Positions 33,138 to 44,778 of a DNA stretch of 64,000 nt are shown one piece after another. Source of the DNA: Hyposmocoma kahamanoa (Eukaryota; Arthropoda; Insecta; Lepidoptera; Cosmopterigidae); NCBI RefSeq assembly GCF_003589595.1, contig NW_020654810.1:10269473-10333472 (forward strand), read 5' to 3'. Position 1 is the stretch's first letter. The number at the start of each line of letters is the position of its first letter. The notes under the pieces were generated by a model that worked only from the letters and a program-made list of their open reading frames with translations, did no database searches and was not told the DNA's origin. The translations under genes and the position numbers were made by a program.

Positions 33138-34190
33138 ATCTGACACTCAAGGTAGTCTCCGACGGGGGCAATGCCATCTTGTCAAATTTAACGCTACCAA
33201 AACGCAGGCGTGTCTATTCTCCACAAAGGTTGGAGCTGATTCCGACTTTTCGTGATATATCCATACCAATAGCCGACTGTCTTCAGCTACTTGGAATGGA
33301 CCTGTCGTCTAACTTGAAATCCGACAGATACATTTCGACTCATCCGAAGAACAGAGTCCGATGTGATTATATAGCGAAAAGAGAATAAGTACGTTACGAG
33401 AACAATTTCGTTATTCAAACTAGGTCCTATGTAAAGGTATTTTGAGAAATTATGTATCTTACTTCGTTTCGGAAATATAAAATCGAACAAAGGTCGATCT
33501 GACATCCACAGCGAAGAAGAACGAACGAAATGTACTATGTCCTGAGAACAACTAGTCTTACACATAGACCTTTGTTCTACGGATGTGTCGATTTAATCTA
33601 TGGCCAAAAATGCAGCAAAAAACTTTGGCATCCCTTCCAGGGTGAGGCGTTTCTTTACACCGAGACCCTTGCTTCATCTGTAAACACACCGACAATCCGG
33701 TCGTGAATGGAGTACTGTTGCCACCTTTGGGATTTCTCTGCTACATACCAACTGGCTACCTTGGATTCAATTGACAACCATGTCAAGAGACTTATAGGTG
33801 CCTCGGAATTAGTGGAGGCGAAGCTGCAGAGCCTTGAACACCGCTGTAAAGTTGCCTATTTATCGGTATTTTACAGTATATATCATGGAAAGTGTGCGAT
33901 GAAATTACACGATTTTAATTCCACCTACCCCTTTCCATCACCGAGGGCCTAGGCATATTTCAAAGATCGCACGAAGCGTTACGCTTCCACATTTATATGG
34001 CGAACGGTTATGGAGTGGAATTCCGTTCCTGCAGACTTTTTCCCTGAACATTACAACTTTGGCCTTTTGAAGGCGAGAGTGAACAGGCATTATTTTGGTG
34101 TACATGCTGCATCATCGACCCCATCGTCACTTTCCATCAGGTGCGATGTAAGTCAAATGCACACTAACATTTTATTAAAAAAAAATTCGT
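33138..34190 (+). pseudogene. L2: 5'-truncated LINE reverse transcriptase relic, split by MITE M2
   Basis: This begins after the YADD region of the reverse transcriptase: a frame reading VKFNATKTQACLFSTK corresponds to VEFNAKKTQVCAFSSK of L1. It then resumes after the MITE with NFGIPSRVRRFFTP, MEYCCHLWD (L1: MEYCSYLWD), VAYLSVFYSIYHG (L1: IASLSVFYRLYHG) and MEWNSVPADFFPEHYN (L1: LWNQLPAHVFPPLYN). The 3' UTR carries 'ctttccatcaggtgcgatg' and an A-tail at about 34180. Several frameshifts and stops make it non-functional. It is a relative of L1, not a copy. Confidence 0.88.
33336..33590. mobile_element. MITE family M, copy 2
   Basis: 255 bp, in the opposite orientation to copy 1, inserted in LINE L2. 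Termini CGACTCATCCGAAGAACAGA (left) and the inverse of CTTTGTTCTACGGATGTGTC (right), flanked by ATTT on both sides (33332-33335 and 33591-33594). Removing the element and one ATTT restores the LINE alignment around DRYI. Confidence 0.9.
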
Positions 34191-36060
34191 TGTTTCCTTG
34201 TAAATGACGTTACGCTTCTTTTTCATAAGAGAAAACACAATGAGTTTTGAGAGATATTGGAATCCTCGCAAATCATTCAAATAAACTTATTGTACATGTA
34301 CATAATCACTATAATTTGAATTTAATTAATTAATGAATTGCAACAATACATATCTCCTGTAGTTCATAGACTGTCCCGGTGGACTAATTACACCAGTGTG
34401 CGATATCGGGTGCGGCGCAGTGGAAAAAGCTGTGATCTAGTGATAACCCGGTGGACGTCGTAGCGGCGCCCTATTATCATCACCAGACACGCTACCTATT
34501 GCTGAATAACGACACGGTAATGAATTCATCTACATTTATTGCTCTAACCTTTGCATTGTTTTGGTCCAGTGATATTCAAGCATTATCAAAGCGCATTTAT
34601 AAGGCTCATTATTTATGTCGAAAATTCATTTGCGTCAAACACCATTCTGCAAGAACTTTCAGCATTAACAGACGTGCGAGCGCGTGTCACGCAAACAAAG
34701 TTTAAACCAATTACGGACATGAACCAATAAACCTCAATGACATTTGGTAAACACGATCAAGAACTTCATGGTGTGCCAGTTACACGACCAATTATATAGT
34801 TTAAAAATTACATGTCCACAAGCAAGAACTCCTGCCTTTGATTCAACGTAACAGATATTAAAGAACATCATCGATGATATCAACGAATTACGTCACCGGA
34901 AATTGATGTATCCTTACCTTTTTGCAATAAATATTATATAATCGATGAATGACAGGTGAATTCTTAAAGAAAATAATCAAGAAAATGACGTGTCAGTCGT
35001 AGAAAAACTCGAATACACATCAATTTCTTGCTGCCTTCAAATTGCCAGTCAATTTAATATTTGATCACTTCCAAAATGTACTTTTTTTTTCATCAACCTG
35101 TCAATGTTTTGCTTGTGTTTTTGATTGATTGTATTATACGATAATAGGGTCGTAGGTTATATCTGGGCGTTAGTCTAGGTCAGGTGAATGATTATCACAG
35201 TATTAAAACGTGATCTTTTATATTTTACGTACGTATTTTCTGGATAATTAACTACTTTTCGATATTGATTAACACCACATTATGATTCTAAGAAATTTTT
35301 ACAATTGTATGTTTATTAGGATTCGCTTTTATACCTAACGATAGCTCAAATAAAATTAGATTTTATTTGCAGATTGCTTCATATTTTTTAGTTAGTCTGC
35401 AATAATGTCCCACGCTGGGTGTAGAGTCTCCCTTGGACTTCCAATTCTCTCGATGAATAACACAATAAAGTTTTTTTATTTACCATAGGATTATTTCTGG
35501 CATTCAATTATTCGACATTCTATTAATTATTATTTATCGAACACTAATGAAATAGATTCCATTCAAGTATTCAGATATCGAATAGCAGTTCTAAGCTCGG
35601 ACCAATATAGATAAGCGCTATAAATGTTTGTTAGTATTAACTTATACAAATCATAAATGTGTGTACATATCAACATTTTCAAGGTACCTAGGTATATTTG
35701 TTATAACAACTCAGACAGAAGACATAACATTCGCTATGAACAGTCAATTTAATAAACTACACTACGTTTTATGCCTGTGCGAATATAAATTACGCGATTA
35801 AAGACTTTAATCTGATACAACAAAAGACGTTCGTAAATAAGGACCAAAGTACAAAAAATTTAGCGGAAACAGAATTATTCTATTATAATATGAACGTTGA
35901 CCTATAATAAAATTTTGCGTGACTCCGATGCTAATAAGACGAAAAACATACATGCGATATTTCCATAGTGTGGAATGAGAGCGTTGTTACCTTGGTAAAG
36001 CCATATTAGCTCTATAATTTATTGGTGCGATGACCGGTATGCATGTTTCTTCAATGTATA
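34191..36060. other. Unannotated stretch with a SINE-B tail trace
   Basis: At 35395-35445 the minus strand reads 'gggagactctacacccagcg' followed by 'tgggacatta', a SINE-B-like end. A G+C-richer patch at 34370-34500 has a plus frame (34451-34705) without known motif. No gene is assigned. Confidence 0.4.
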
Positions 36061-36069
36061 ATATGTAAT

Positions 36070-39000
36070 AGTTTGGATATAAAAGTTATGCTTTAAAGAT
36101 GTATTACCAGAATTCAATGGGTTTACGTACAAAGGTCAGTGAATTCTATAGAAATGTGTGTGTAAACAGTTACGATATTATAGGTATCACGGAGACTTGG
36201 CTCTTGGATGGTATTTCGGACGGTGAATTGTTTGACAGTAGGTACCTTGTTTTTAGACGAGATCGTGACTACGCAGGGTTAGGGCTAACTTTAGGCGGCG
36301 GGGTGTTAGTAGCGGTAAGGTGTGACCTTACCATCATATCTAAATTCGAATGGAACAGTTCGGCGGAAGATCTTTGGGTAACTTTGTTGTTGAAACATAA
36401 GAGAGTATTTTATATTTATGTAAAGAGGAAAGTGGTAATTCATATAAGGAACAACTGAATAACTTTTGTAAAAAACTCAGTGAAATAATTTGTAGTCACC
36501 CATTGGATAAATTCATTGTACTAGGTGATTTTAATTTTGGTAATTATGTGCAATGGGTAAAGTCGAATGATGAACCAATAATGTTGCCACTTAACTATAG
36601 TGCTAATTATTTATCTAATTTCTTTGATCTCATTGATACATATAATTTAAATCAGTTTAATGGGGAATATAATCATAACAATAGGTTATTAGATTTAGTG
36701 TTTTCTAATGGGGCGCTAAATGTAAAAAATAGTGTTAAACCGTTGGTACCAGAGGATCCTCACCATAAGTCCCTTGATATACACGCTGAATTTGTCGAAA
36801 TTCATGAGTTGGAACAGGTGGGTCAGATGAAAAATATCTTTAGCCAGGGTGACTACTCTGCAATAACATCAGAGCTTTGAAACAGAATTGTATTAACTGG
36901 ATTGATTATTTAAGTGAAGGTACCTTTGAGGAGACAATAACTCGTTTTTATAATAAACTGTATGAGGTTCGCGACCAACATATTCTTCAAAAACGTATTA
37001 AATCCAGTTCTTATCCACCGTGGTTCAACTCGAGTCTTATAAAGGTCATTAAAGAAAAAAAGAAAAATCTAAATACCATTCCAAGTATAAAACATATGGT
37101 AACTTGTCGGATTATCAATCATTTGCGGAAACGAGTTGATGATCTGGAGAGGGACTGCTTTGATGAATACATTCAGCGTGTAGAATCTTCTATTGTTGAG
37201 AACCCTAAAGCATTTTGGACATTTGTTAAAACGAAAAGAAGCAGCTCTACATTTCCTAGTGTAATGAATTATAAAAATGTAAGTGCGGATACTGGTGAAG
37301 ATATTAGTAACTTGTTTTCGGATTATTTTCTATCTACTTTTTTGACGGCAGGTCAGCCATCCGGTCAAACTGTAGACATAAGCTCAGATATTGGTCTATG
37401 TGCCATAAGTGATGTCGAAGTTAACCCGGGTAAAGTGCTTACTCTATTAAAATCACTTGATCTAACTAAATCTGGTGGGCCATATATGATTCCTCCTCTT
37501 TTTATCGTCAATTGTGCCGAAAGCTCGGTGACGCCACTGTGACGGAAGGATGTGGAAGTCTGCTTTCATTACTCCAGTACTTAAAAAGGGCGATAAAAGT
37601 AATGTTGAGAATTATCGACCAATATCCAAGTTGTGCGTGTTTGCTAAAGTACTGGAAAGGTTAATCCATCAGGATGTGTATTCTAGTTTACGTAGTTCTT
37701 TTAGTGAAGAGCAGCATGGTTTCCTCAGACAACGCTCAACATCCTCTAACATCCTCCATCATTATTTCCAATGAGTACATCGCTGATGGAATGGAAAAGG
37801 GAGCGCAAGTTGACGTGGTATACACAGACTATACAAAGTGTTTTGATAGAATCGATCATTGCATGCTACTATCCAAACTCCATGCGCCGGGAATTCATGG
37901 AAATTTATTCCGTTGGTTCGCCTCCTACATTGCCAATCGTAACCAGGCTGTTGTTTTGCGAGGATATGCGTCGCGTAGGGCTGAAATATCTTCTGGTGTG
38001 CCCCAGGGGTCAATTCTGGGTCCGCTGTTATTCATAATTTTTATAATGGACATCGGTAAATGTTTCTTAAATTCAAAATCCATTCTTTTCGCAGACGACA
38101 TGAAGATTCTTAAAATAATTGGCTGTTCTGAGGATGTCGATGATCTGCAGCTAGATCTTCTGCGGTTTGAACAATACTGTGTCTTAAATAAGTTAGATCT
38201 TAATGTTCCAAAGTGTTTCTGTATGACATTCACACGTAAGACCAACGTAATAGGATCCAATTATCAGGGTCACAGTTTGACCAGAGTTAATAAAATAAGA
38301 GATTTGGGTGTCATACATGATAGCAAGCTAATTTTCGAGGATCATGTCAATCATATTGCTGGTAAGGCCTCTAGGGCCCTCGGGTTCGTGATGCGAATGG
38401 CCAGTGATTTAAAATCTTTGAAGGCAATTAAAGTACTAAATTGCACCTTCGTGCGAAATCATCTCAAGTACGCGTCTAAAGTGTGGAATCCGCAATATGG
38501 TATTTATATTGATAGGATAGAGTCGATACAGAAACGATTTCTGCGTTTTCTTGACTTTAGGGCCAAACAAAAGTCGCTGAGTTATGAGCATCGATGTAAG
38601 CGATACCACTTCTTGCCACTGTTAATGCGTCGGGAAATAAATGACATCTGTATTTATATAAACTGGCAAATGGTAAAATTGACTGTCCGGAATTGCTGTC
38701 CATGATTGGTCTTCGTGCTAACGCGCTGGCTTTGCGGCAGCGCCCTCTGCTTCACTTACCAAATGTCCGCACAAATTAAAGGCAAAATATATTCATGGTA
38801 CGTAGCTGTAAAACCTTTAACAAGTATAGCACCGATAATGGCTTTGATTTATTTGTGTCTAGCACTACATCTATAAAGAGAACTGTGGGTTTGAATTATT
38901 TTAAAAGGCAATAACTAGTAAATATTTTAGACATGGTGGGTATGCTCAAATTATAAGTAGGTATATAAATCTTATTATGTTGAATATATGTATGTTTTAA

Positions 39001-39217
39001 ATAGTATAGTTGGATATATATATATATTTATGTCGTTAATATTATTATTGGACTTAAACTAAATTAAACTAAAGTGTATATGCGTATGTAGGATTAGCAA
39101 TTAGTGTAAACATATGTTTTGTATATAGATTTTCATATGTTGAGGTTTTTAATAGGCTTATAAGTTACATTCATTTTATATATTAATATTAAAGAATGCT
39201 GTAAACCTTCCTAAGAA
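36070..39217 (+). mobile_element. L3: decayed jockey-like LINE
   Basis: About 3.1 kb with endonuclease, reverse transcriptase and C-terminal segments in order, a long A+T-rich 3' UTR and an A-rich end running into the microsatellite at 39218. No gag-like ORF1 precedes it, so the 5' part is truncated. The protein is clearly distinct from L1 (for example FADDMKIL instead of YADDST). Confidence 0.88.
36078..38912 (+). pseudogene. Endonuclease/reverse transcriptase relic of L3
   Basis: Pieces in shifting frames: 36099-36458 (endonuclease start: YQNSMGLRTK, GITETWL), a frameshift near 36435, 36503-36880 (VLGDFNFG, LLDLVFSN), 36877-37542 (linker; PPLFIVNCAESS), a deletion near 37540, 37550-37774 (reverse transcriptase: LKKGDKSNVENYRPIS, EEQHGFLRQRST), a frameshift near 37745, and 37674-38705 (VYTDYTKCFDRIDH, GVPQGSILGPLLF, LFADDMKIL, ESIQKRFLRFLDFR). 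A last shift near 38690 leads into LIGLRANALALRQRPLL. The motifs are those of jockey-clade proteins. At least four frame breaks mean it is dead. Residues around the RT active site are otherwise well kept, suggesting moderate age. Confidence 0.9.
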
Positions 39218-39298
39218 TAAACAAATAAATAAATAAATAAGTAAATAAATAAATAAATAAATAATAAATAAAAATAAATAAATAAATAAATAATAATA
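39218..39298 (+). repeat. (AAATA/AAAT)n microsatellite
   Basis: Uninterrupted AAATAAATAAATA-type repeats, a mixture of the L3 tail and the tail of the adjoining minus-strand SINE-D. Confidence 0.9.
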
Positions 39299-39503
39299 AT
39301 AACGCACACAATCAACATAGCCCCGCACTAGGGAAACCCTGTGTCGCGGGTGCCATGAACACACACATAGACAACCACAAATTACACCCAAACTCACGAG
39401 AGAAATAAATGTAGGCCATACAAATATTTCTCCCGGCCCGGGAATCGAACCCGGGGACCTCTGCGTGGCAGTCCGGTATGGTAACCGTTCGGCCACGGAG
39501 GCA
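39288..39503 (-). mobile_element. SINE-D copy 4 (well preserved)
   Basis: The B box GGTTCGATTCC is read on the minus strand at 39441-39451 and the A box near 39483-39493; the head is 'ctgcctccgtggccgaacgg' on the minus strand. The body is almost identical to 8396-8618, so this copy is recent. It landed on the A-rich tail of L3. Confidence 0.92.
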
Positions 39504-39514
39504 GTTATATAAAT

Positions 39515-39860
39515 AAAGTTAAAGTCAAATAATCTTTATTTCACAGGTAAGCAATTTAGACTTGAAATGGTCATACTGATTAAACTGTACTGCTCATTCG
39601 TAAGGCAGATTCGCCTGAGAAGAATAAGGAGGAAACTCTAAGGGTTGCTGTTTGTAAAGGTACATTTGAGTACATTAATCATTACAATATTTAATTCAAA
39701 CATATCGAGCATACCTGCAAGAGCTAAACGGGTCACTACCACGGATTTTTGTCATCCAAGTACGCAGAAGTTGTATACATTATCAAGTTCTACCTATATT
39801 AATAACAATAAATTTTTAAGCTAAAGGTCAATATTTCTCAAACTACGGTATCTAAGCAAT
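39515..39860 (-). mobile_element. Repeat G, copy 1 (LINE 3' end type)
   Basis: Read on the minus strand, 'ttctgcgtacttggatgaca' and 'gtggtagtgacccgtttagc' match 44565-44610, and the terminus 'gattatttgactttaacttt' matches the end of that copy. The 'aaagtcaaataatctttatt' boundary is a common end of lepidopteran LINEs. Confidence 0.65.
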
Positions 39861-39979
39861 TGTGAACCTAATCTGTTGCTATTTAAATAAAGGTACGATA
39901 TCAAATAATATGAATATAAGTTGCGATATTCGCGACATCTATCAGCAAAGCTCTACTCATTCTTTATTAATATTTTCCG

Positions 39980-40040
39980 TTTGACGACCTCGGTTGCGCA
40001 AGGCACTTGATGGGAAGATCCCAGATTCAATTCTAGGATT
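39980..40040 (+). mobile_element. tRNA-like SINE head fragment
   Basis: 'acctcggttgcgcaaggcac' and 'cagattcaattctagg' resemble A- and B-box regions of a tRNA-derived SINE. No body follows. Confidence 0.4.
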
Positions 40041-40855
40041 AATTCAGAAAATGTACCTTTTTAATTTCCTCTGGTCTAGGCGTTCTGTGACTGTGCGCCT
40101 AAAGCTAATTAAGTTTTTATGGTACACTAGAAATCTCCGGGTTGAAAGGTTTAACTGGTGTAATTGTGTGGCATATAATCATTATTGTTACAAAAAATAA
40201 TAATTTGAATTGTAATTTCATTGTTTTTTTTCTATGGTGTATACATTTTTACCTAGACAAGATGTAATAAAAACGTTTGAACACACGTCGGACAGTAATC
40301 TTCGTTATGCCAAAAATCATCAATAGAAAGGGAGGAAAAGATATAGAAGGAAGCCATATTCTGTTTATCATAATGTCCATTGAACAAATATTATAAACAA
40401 AATTGTAAAGTGAGTATGGCAAAACCAAATAAAATTGGTACTTTCTTTTGCTACATTCATTTGTCATCATACGTAATAAATAACATCAGTTGTTGATATA
40501 CGATCGGATCTTTTTTGAAACATTCCGAATATAATTTTTAATTAAGACCATGACTATGTTTAACCCATGTTCGGTATAGAGAAATAATACGAGTATTAAT
40601 GATGAACACTCAAAAGCCCTCAGATACAATGAAGAGCACAATTCATTATTAACATATATTTTATTTAATTGCCAAACAACCGAAATTGACGTAATAAATG
40701 TACTTATATTGAAGGCCGCAAAACACGCTTAACAGTCACGGTAAATTTAACCACATAACTACATGTTCTTATTGTAATAAACCCACAATTACTAAGCAAT
40801 TAACATACCTCTTAATTGATATTTTTATATTATAATGTATGAAAATTATTCTTAT
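40041..40855. other. A+T-rich stretch, no gene seen
   Basis: No element or coding-like frame. Confidence 0.45.
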
Positions 40856-40860
40856 AATTT

Positions 40861-40930
40861 AGAATAGAATAGAATAGAAAATCATTTATTCGACGAAGGC
40901 AAATACATAAAAAAGTAAACAGTTAAAAAA
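40861..40930 (-). mobile_element. LINE 3' terminus fragment with (AGAAT)n
   Basis: 'agaatagaatagaatagaaa' then 'atcatttattcgacgaaggc' resembles the pentanucleotide-ended 3' termini of some LINEs, read on the minus strand. No coding part adjoins. Confidence 0.4.
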
Positions 40931-41025
40931 ACATGAAACAAAAAAAAAAATAAATAAATAAAAATATAAAAAAGAAACAGAGTAAAAATCAGGATTGACA
41001 AAAAATTTGAATATACCTATTTTAC

Positions 41026-41306
41026 TATCATCAAGCGAAAGCACGAACAAGGTGTGCGACATCACGCCTACCCATTGCAGTTGCAGTGCCATTCAGAGCT
41101 ATAAATTGTAAAGATCTTAAGTTCGCTGCCACTGCGCAGGTCACCCTGGGACATAAAGTTGCTAAGTCTAATGTGCCTGAAATACACTTACTTATCCTTC
41201 AGAACCGGAACGCAGTAATGCCCCATTTTGACGACAGAGAGAGGCATTGTAGTTCCTTGGGGGAACTTTTTAAAAAGCTTGCGCTTTCAAAACTCTACTA
41301 CTGCTA
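41026..41306 (-). mobile_element. SINE-A copy 12
   Basis: Blocks 'tcatcaagcgaaagcacgaa', 'cattgcagttgcagtgccat' and 'ggaacgcagtaatgcc' are in order; the 5' end is 'ctctactactgctaat'. A short insertion lies near 41262-41285. Confidence 0.85.
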
Positions 41307-41337
41307 ATACAATACTTACCTAAAGCGATGCCAACAG

Positions 41338-41575
41338 TCTTCTACAGTCAGACCTGGACAGTATTAATGATTGGTGAAAATTTATATATGTATTTATATA
41401 TATAAATGCCTTCATACATCAAGTTCACTAGGAACAAGAATTTTGTCCATTCCTATAAGGTGGACAGCTACCTGAACACACCTGCGTCCGTGATCTTGGG
41501 GTCAAGTTTGACAATTAGTTAAATTTCACAGAACATACCGAATAGTATCATATTGATGGCATGGAAGATATTGGG
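41338..41575 (+). pseudogene. LINE reverse transcriptase fragment (post-YADD region)
   Basis: Pieces LQSDLDSINDW, FTRNKNFVHSYKV, DSYLNTPASVIDLGVKF and NFTEHTE read across frame breaks and match the segment after the catalytic motif in jockey-type LINEs. Both ends are lost; repeat C follows at once. Confidence 0.65.
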
Positions 41576-41578
41576 TTT

Positions 41579-41826
41579 TTAACCGACATAAAAAAAAGAG
41601 GAGGTTCTCAATTCGATATTCATTTTTCCTTTTGTGGACCGATTTCGATGATTCTTTTTTGTTGGAAATTTAAATTTGAAGAAAATATTCCACATTCAAG
41701 GGTAGCAAACTAGGAGATGAATCCGGTTTCGCGCACTTTCCGGTAACCAATTTCAATAAAACTTCGCAAATATATGTAATTCCAGAATCTTTTAAGGTCG
41801 GTTTCTTATTACTGTGTACTGAGAGA
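41579..41826 (+). repeat. Dispersed repeat C, copy 3
   Basis: 'aaagaggaggttctcaattc' through 'gcaaactaggagatgaatcc' to 'gaatcttttaaggtcggttt'. The 'ggtacctcaagtgtggtccc' block is deleted. Confidence 0.82.
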
Positions 41827-41934
41827 AGAACGGCCTCTATACTTGCTTTATACAACACTTTGGTATGTAGTACCTTTGCATTGTCATATCTTCGAGTCAA
41901 GTCTAAAAACAAAGACTGACGGCCGATGAGCAGA

Positions 41935-42030
41935 TTTGTTCTAGAGCGGCAACCGCGTCAAGGGGAGCGTAGTATGGGACGCCCTGTGGTAAGATGCACG
42001 AACAACCTGAGAAAGGTGGCCGCCAGCAGC
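41935..42030 (+). pseudogene. RTE-like LINE C-terminal fragment
   Basis: One frame reads SMGRPVVRCTNNLRKVAA, the Gly-Arg-Pro ... Arg-Trp-x-Asp-x-(Leu/Ile) pattern that ends many RTE-type LINE proteins, with the Trp replaced by Cys. Very short and diverged. Confidence 0.4.
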
Positions 42031-42084
42031 AACTGTACTTTGATTTGACTTTATAACTTGTATTTTATTGGTAACTCTACAATT

Positions 42085-42285
42085 TTAAGTTATTGAATAT
42101 TACGATGTTTGACCACCATGTCAATTATTTTTGTCAAAATAACTCCACTAGTTTGTTATAATTATTAATACAAAGATTAGAAAAAAATCCTTCGATCCGG
42201 CTAGATTCAAACCAACGCTTCCATCTTCCAAACCGTGGCAGACGCTATGCTAACTAAGCCACAGATAGAACAAGCGGACCTTACA
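42085..42285 (-). mobile_element. SINE-E copy 2 (with tRNA head)
   Basis: Minus strand: head 'ctgtggcttagttagcatag', B box TGGTTTGAATC, linker 'ccggatcgaaggattttttt', then 'tttgtattaataattataac' and 'aaactagtggagttatttt'. It matches 58712-58915 end to end. Confidence 0.8.
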
Positions 42286-42495
42286 AATTTTTCTATGTGC
42301 TTGTTGCAGATCTTTATTTTTGGTTTTTAACGACTTTTTTGCCGTAGTGCCACCTGTGAAAAACTCTAAATTTTTGATGCTGTATAAGTACTTACTTACA
42401 CCTGTAGCTACTTGGCAGCTTGTATGGTGAATGTATGTGTATAATTTTCCAAAATTGTTTTGTGTTAAGTTGTTGGTGTATCTTTTCAATAAATC

Positions 42496-42690
42496 CAACT
42501 AATATTATTATAAATGCGAAAGTAAATCCGTTCGTACGTCTACAAGCCTAAACCGCTGAACCAAATTTGATGAATTTTGGTATAGAGATAGATGGGACCT
42601 AGGAGAAGGATATAGGCTACTTTTTGTCACAAAAATAAATGGTAAAGGAGGTGAAATATAGGATTGCATTTGTATAGAGAACCTACAATT
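42496..42690 (+). repeat. Widespread lepidopteran repeat ('ataaatgcgaaagt' type)
   Basis: 'aatattattataaatgcgaa', 'aaaccgctgaaccaaatttg' and 'gaaggatataggctactttt' form a combination I recall as highly repeated in Lepidoptera. Only one copy occurs in this window, so the class (SINE or Helitron-related) cannot be judged here. Confidence 0.6.
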
Positions 42691-42731
42691 TTTCAAGTAA
42701 AGGATCTCAAATTCATAATTTATATTTTTTT

Positions 42732-42978
42732 TATAATCTCAAGTGGCGGGGCGCCTGGTGATAAGCGACACGCCTATCCATAACAGTTGACAGTGCCATT
42801 CAGAGCCTTAAATCGCAAAGATCTTATGGGCACTGCCACTGCACCCGTCACCCTTAGACATAAGTCGACAAGTCCCATGTGCCTGTCATTTCATCAGCAC
42901 CCTTACCCTTCCAAACCGGAACGCAGTAATGCTCACATTATTGCTTGGCGGCAGAAATATGTAAGGTGGCAGTACTTG
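42732..42978 (-). mobile_element. SINE-A copy 13
   Basis: From 'ataatctcaagtggcggggc' to 'aaggtggcagtactt'. The last 50 bp of the 5' end are replaced by a (GTGC)n-like run at 42976-42998. Confidence 0.86.
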
Positions 42979-44535
42979 CGTGCGTGCGTGTGTGCGTATT
43001 GTTAATCCTGTTTACATAATAGTGTTTGTTATGCAAGGCTGCAAAATTGTTGTTTGACGCGAGTGCTTGTATTTGTAATTTGTATTGAAACCCGAACAAG
43101 CGAAGGAGGCTAAGATTGATCAAAAATAGAATCATGAGCGTAGCGAGAGTTTCAAGGCGCGAGACGCAAAACAACTTTGCTGCCGAGCGAAACAAAGCGT
43201 TCTGAATTTGTATCCCGTCAATTTTTATTCTTGCTTGTACTTATAATTTTGTATGATTATTGAAATTATTTTAGTTCTTCGAAGAATTAAAATAATTTAA
43301 TAAACAAAATTTTTTTTTAAACAAAATTAGTTATCGTTCGTCAATTTAATGTCAACAATAATAAGAATAAAATATACCAACGGATTTACATTACTAAATA
43401 ACTAATGCACGACAAATCGCGTACTTGAACGTGTCATCATTTTTTTTTATCGAAAGAAAAAGTTAGAAGCACCACAGTCCATCATCAAGTTCGAATTTCA
43501 AATTTTCCACACAAAAAAATGCTTTTGAGCGCATTTCTAATGAGTAAGAAAGCCTTTCCGAGATAGTGAGGTGAAAATATATTTATTTATGTAAACTGGA
43601 TTTTAAAAAGATGCCATTGTCATTATTCACAAAATTTATAATTTAACTTTATAATATAATTCACAAAATTGTATACTTTTTTATTGATTTTTTTTTCAAA
43701 ATGAACACCTAAATGAAATATAAAGGCATTCAGCGCATCATTTGCAAAACGTACAAGTGTCTGAATAGATAGGTACTATTTTTCTTAATTTTCATTATCG
43801 TGGGTAGTATTTGCGACATGCAACTAAGTCATTAGATATATTACGGTCTTTAGTGGAGCTACTTCGATCACGTGTCATCTCATGCACCGTATTATGAGTA
43901 AATGGACAGGTTCTTCTTCTTAGTAAGTTAATAAGTAATAAATTATTTCATAATTTTTAAAACAAATAATGCAAGCACGCACCAATCCATGTGATTTTCA
44001 ATAATTAGTATTTAAGATATAGACAGGGCTAGATTGGTTTTCGGTTTTGTGATTAGGAGAATCTACAATCTGTGCTCCATAATGTCTTTGAGAGAAAAGT
44101 TAAAAAAATTAACATTCTTGCATTAGCGTCAGAGTACATTAACGTTAAATGTAATTTATGTTTAGAGGAATTGTATTTTTTATGAAAAATAGGAAGACAT
44201 ATATCATTAATACGAGGAATAAATATAGACTAGGTTTTCTTGACAGTCATCTCCACAAAGTCACAAATTCAATTATAAATGTTTACGCTTCTACAATATG
44301 ATTCCGGTTGATATTCAAAATTTACCATTTACCAGGTTTAAATCTAAAATTTAGTCTTCATCTTTTTATTTCCAACCGTTTATAACCATATTGGTGTAGG
44401 CCTTCAGTTTTTGCCACTTCTCTCGCTTCTATACCACCTATATCCAATTCAACCTCTCCACTTTCTTTACGCCATTCTTCCAACGCATCTGCGATCTCCC
44501 TCTCCGTTTTTCTCCTCAAAATGTATTCTAAAGTT
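42979..44535. other. Unannotated stretch
   Basis: Starts with a short GCGT/GTGC simple repeat. The 44,390-44,520 segment is pyrimidine-rich ('cttctctcgcttctatacca'). No gene is seen. Confidence 0.4.
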
Positions 44536-44539
44536 TATT

Positions 44540-44778
44540 ATCATTCAGTTTCTGCGTACTTGGATGCCAAAAATTATAAATCCATGGTAGTGACCCGTTT
44601 AGCTGCTGGAGGTTATCTTGATCTTATGATATTTGAAATAAATATTGTAAATAATAAATGTATACAAATGATATTTATCCAGCGTTACAAATGTGTACTA
44701 CAGTTTAATCAATGTAACGATTTCAAGTGTAATTTACTCACATATGAAGTAAAAATTATTTGAGTTTGAGTTTGAAAA
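44540..44778 (+). mobile_element. Repeat G, copy 2
   Basis: Shares 'ttctgcgtacttggatgcca' and 'tggtagtgacccgtttagct' with 39515-39860 and ends 'aattatttgagtttgagttt'. An 80-codon frame (44521-44763) crosses it but is not similar in the other copy. Confidence 0.65.

Noticed and set aside
36099..38705. L3 as an active element
   Set aside because: At least four frame breaks and a missing 5' part rule out a functional product.
39218..39298. CRISPR-like or satellite array
   Set aside because: It is a simple AAATA microsatellite formed by two retroposon tails; there are no spacers.
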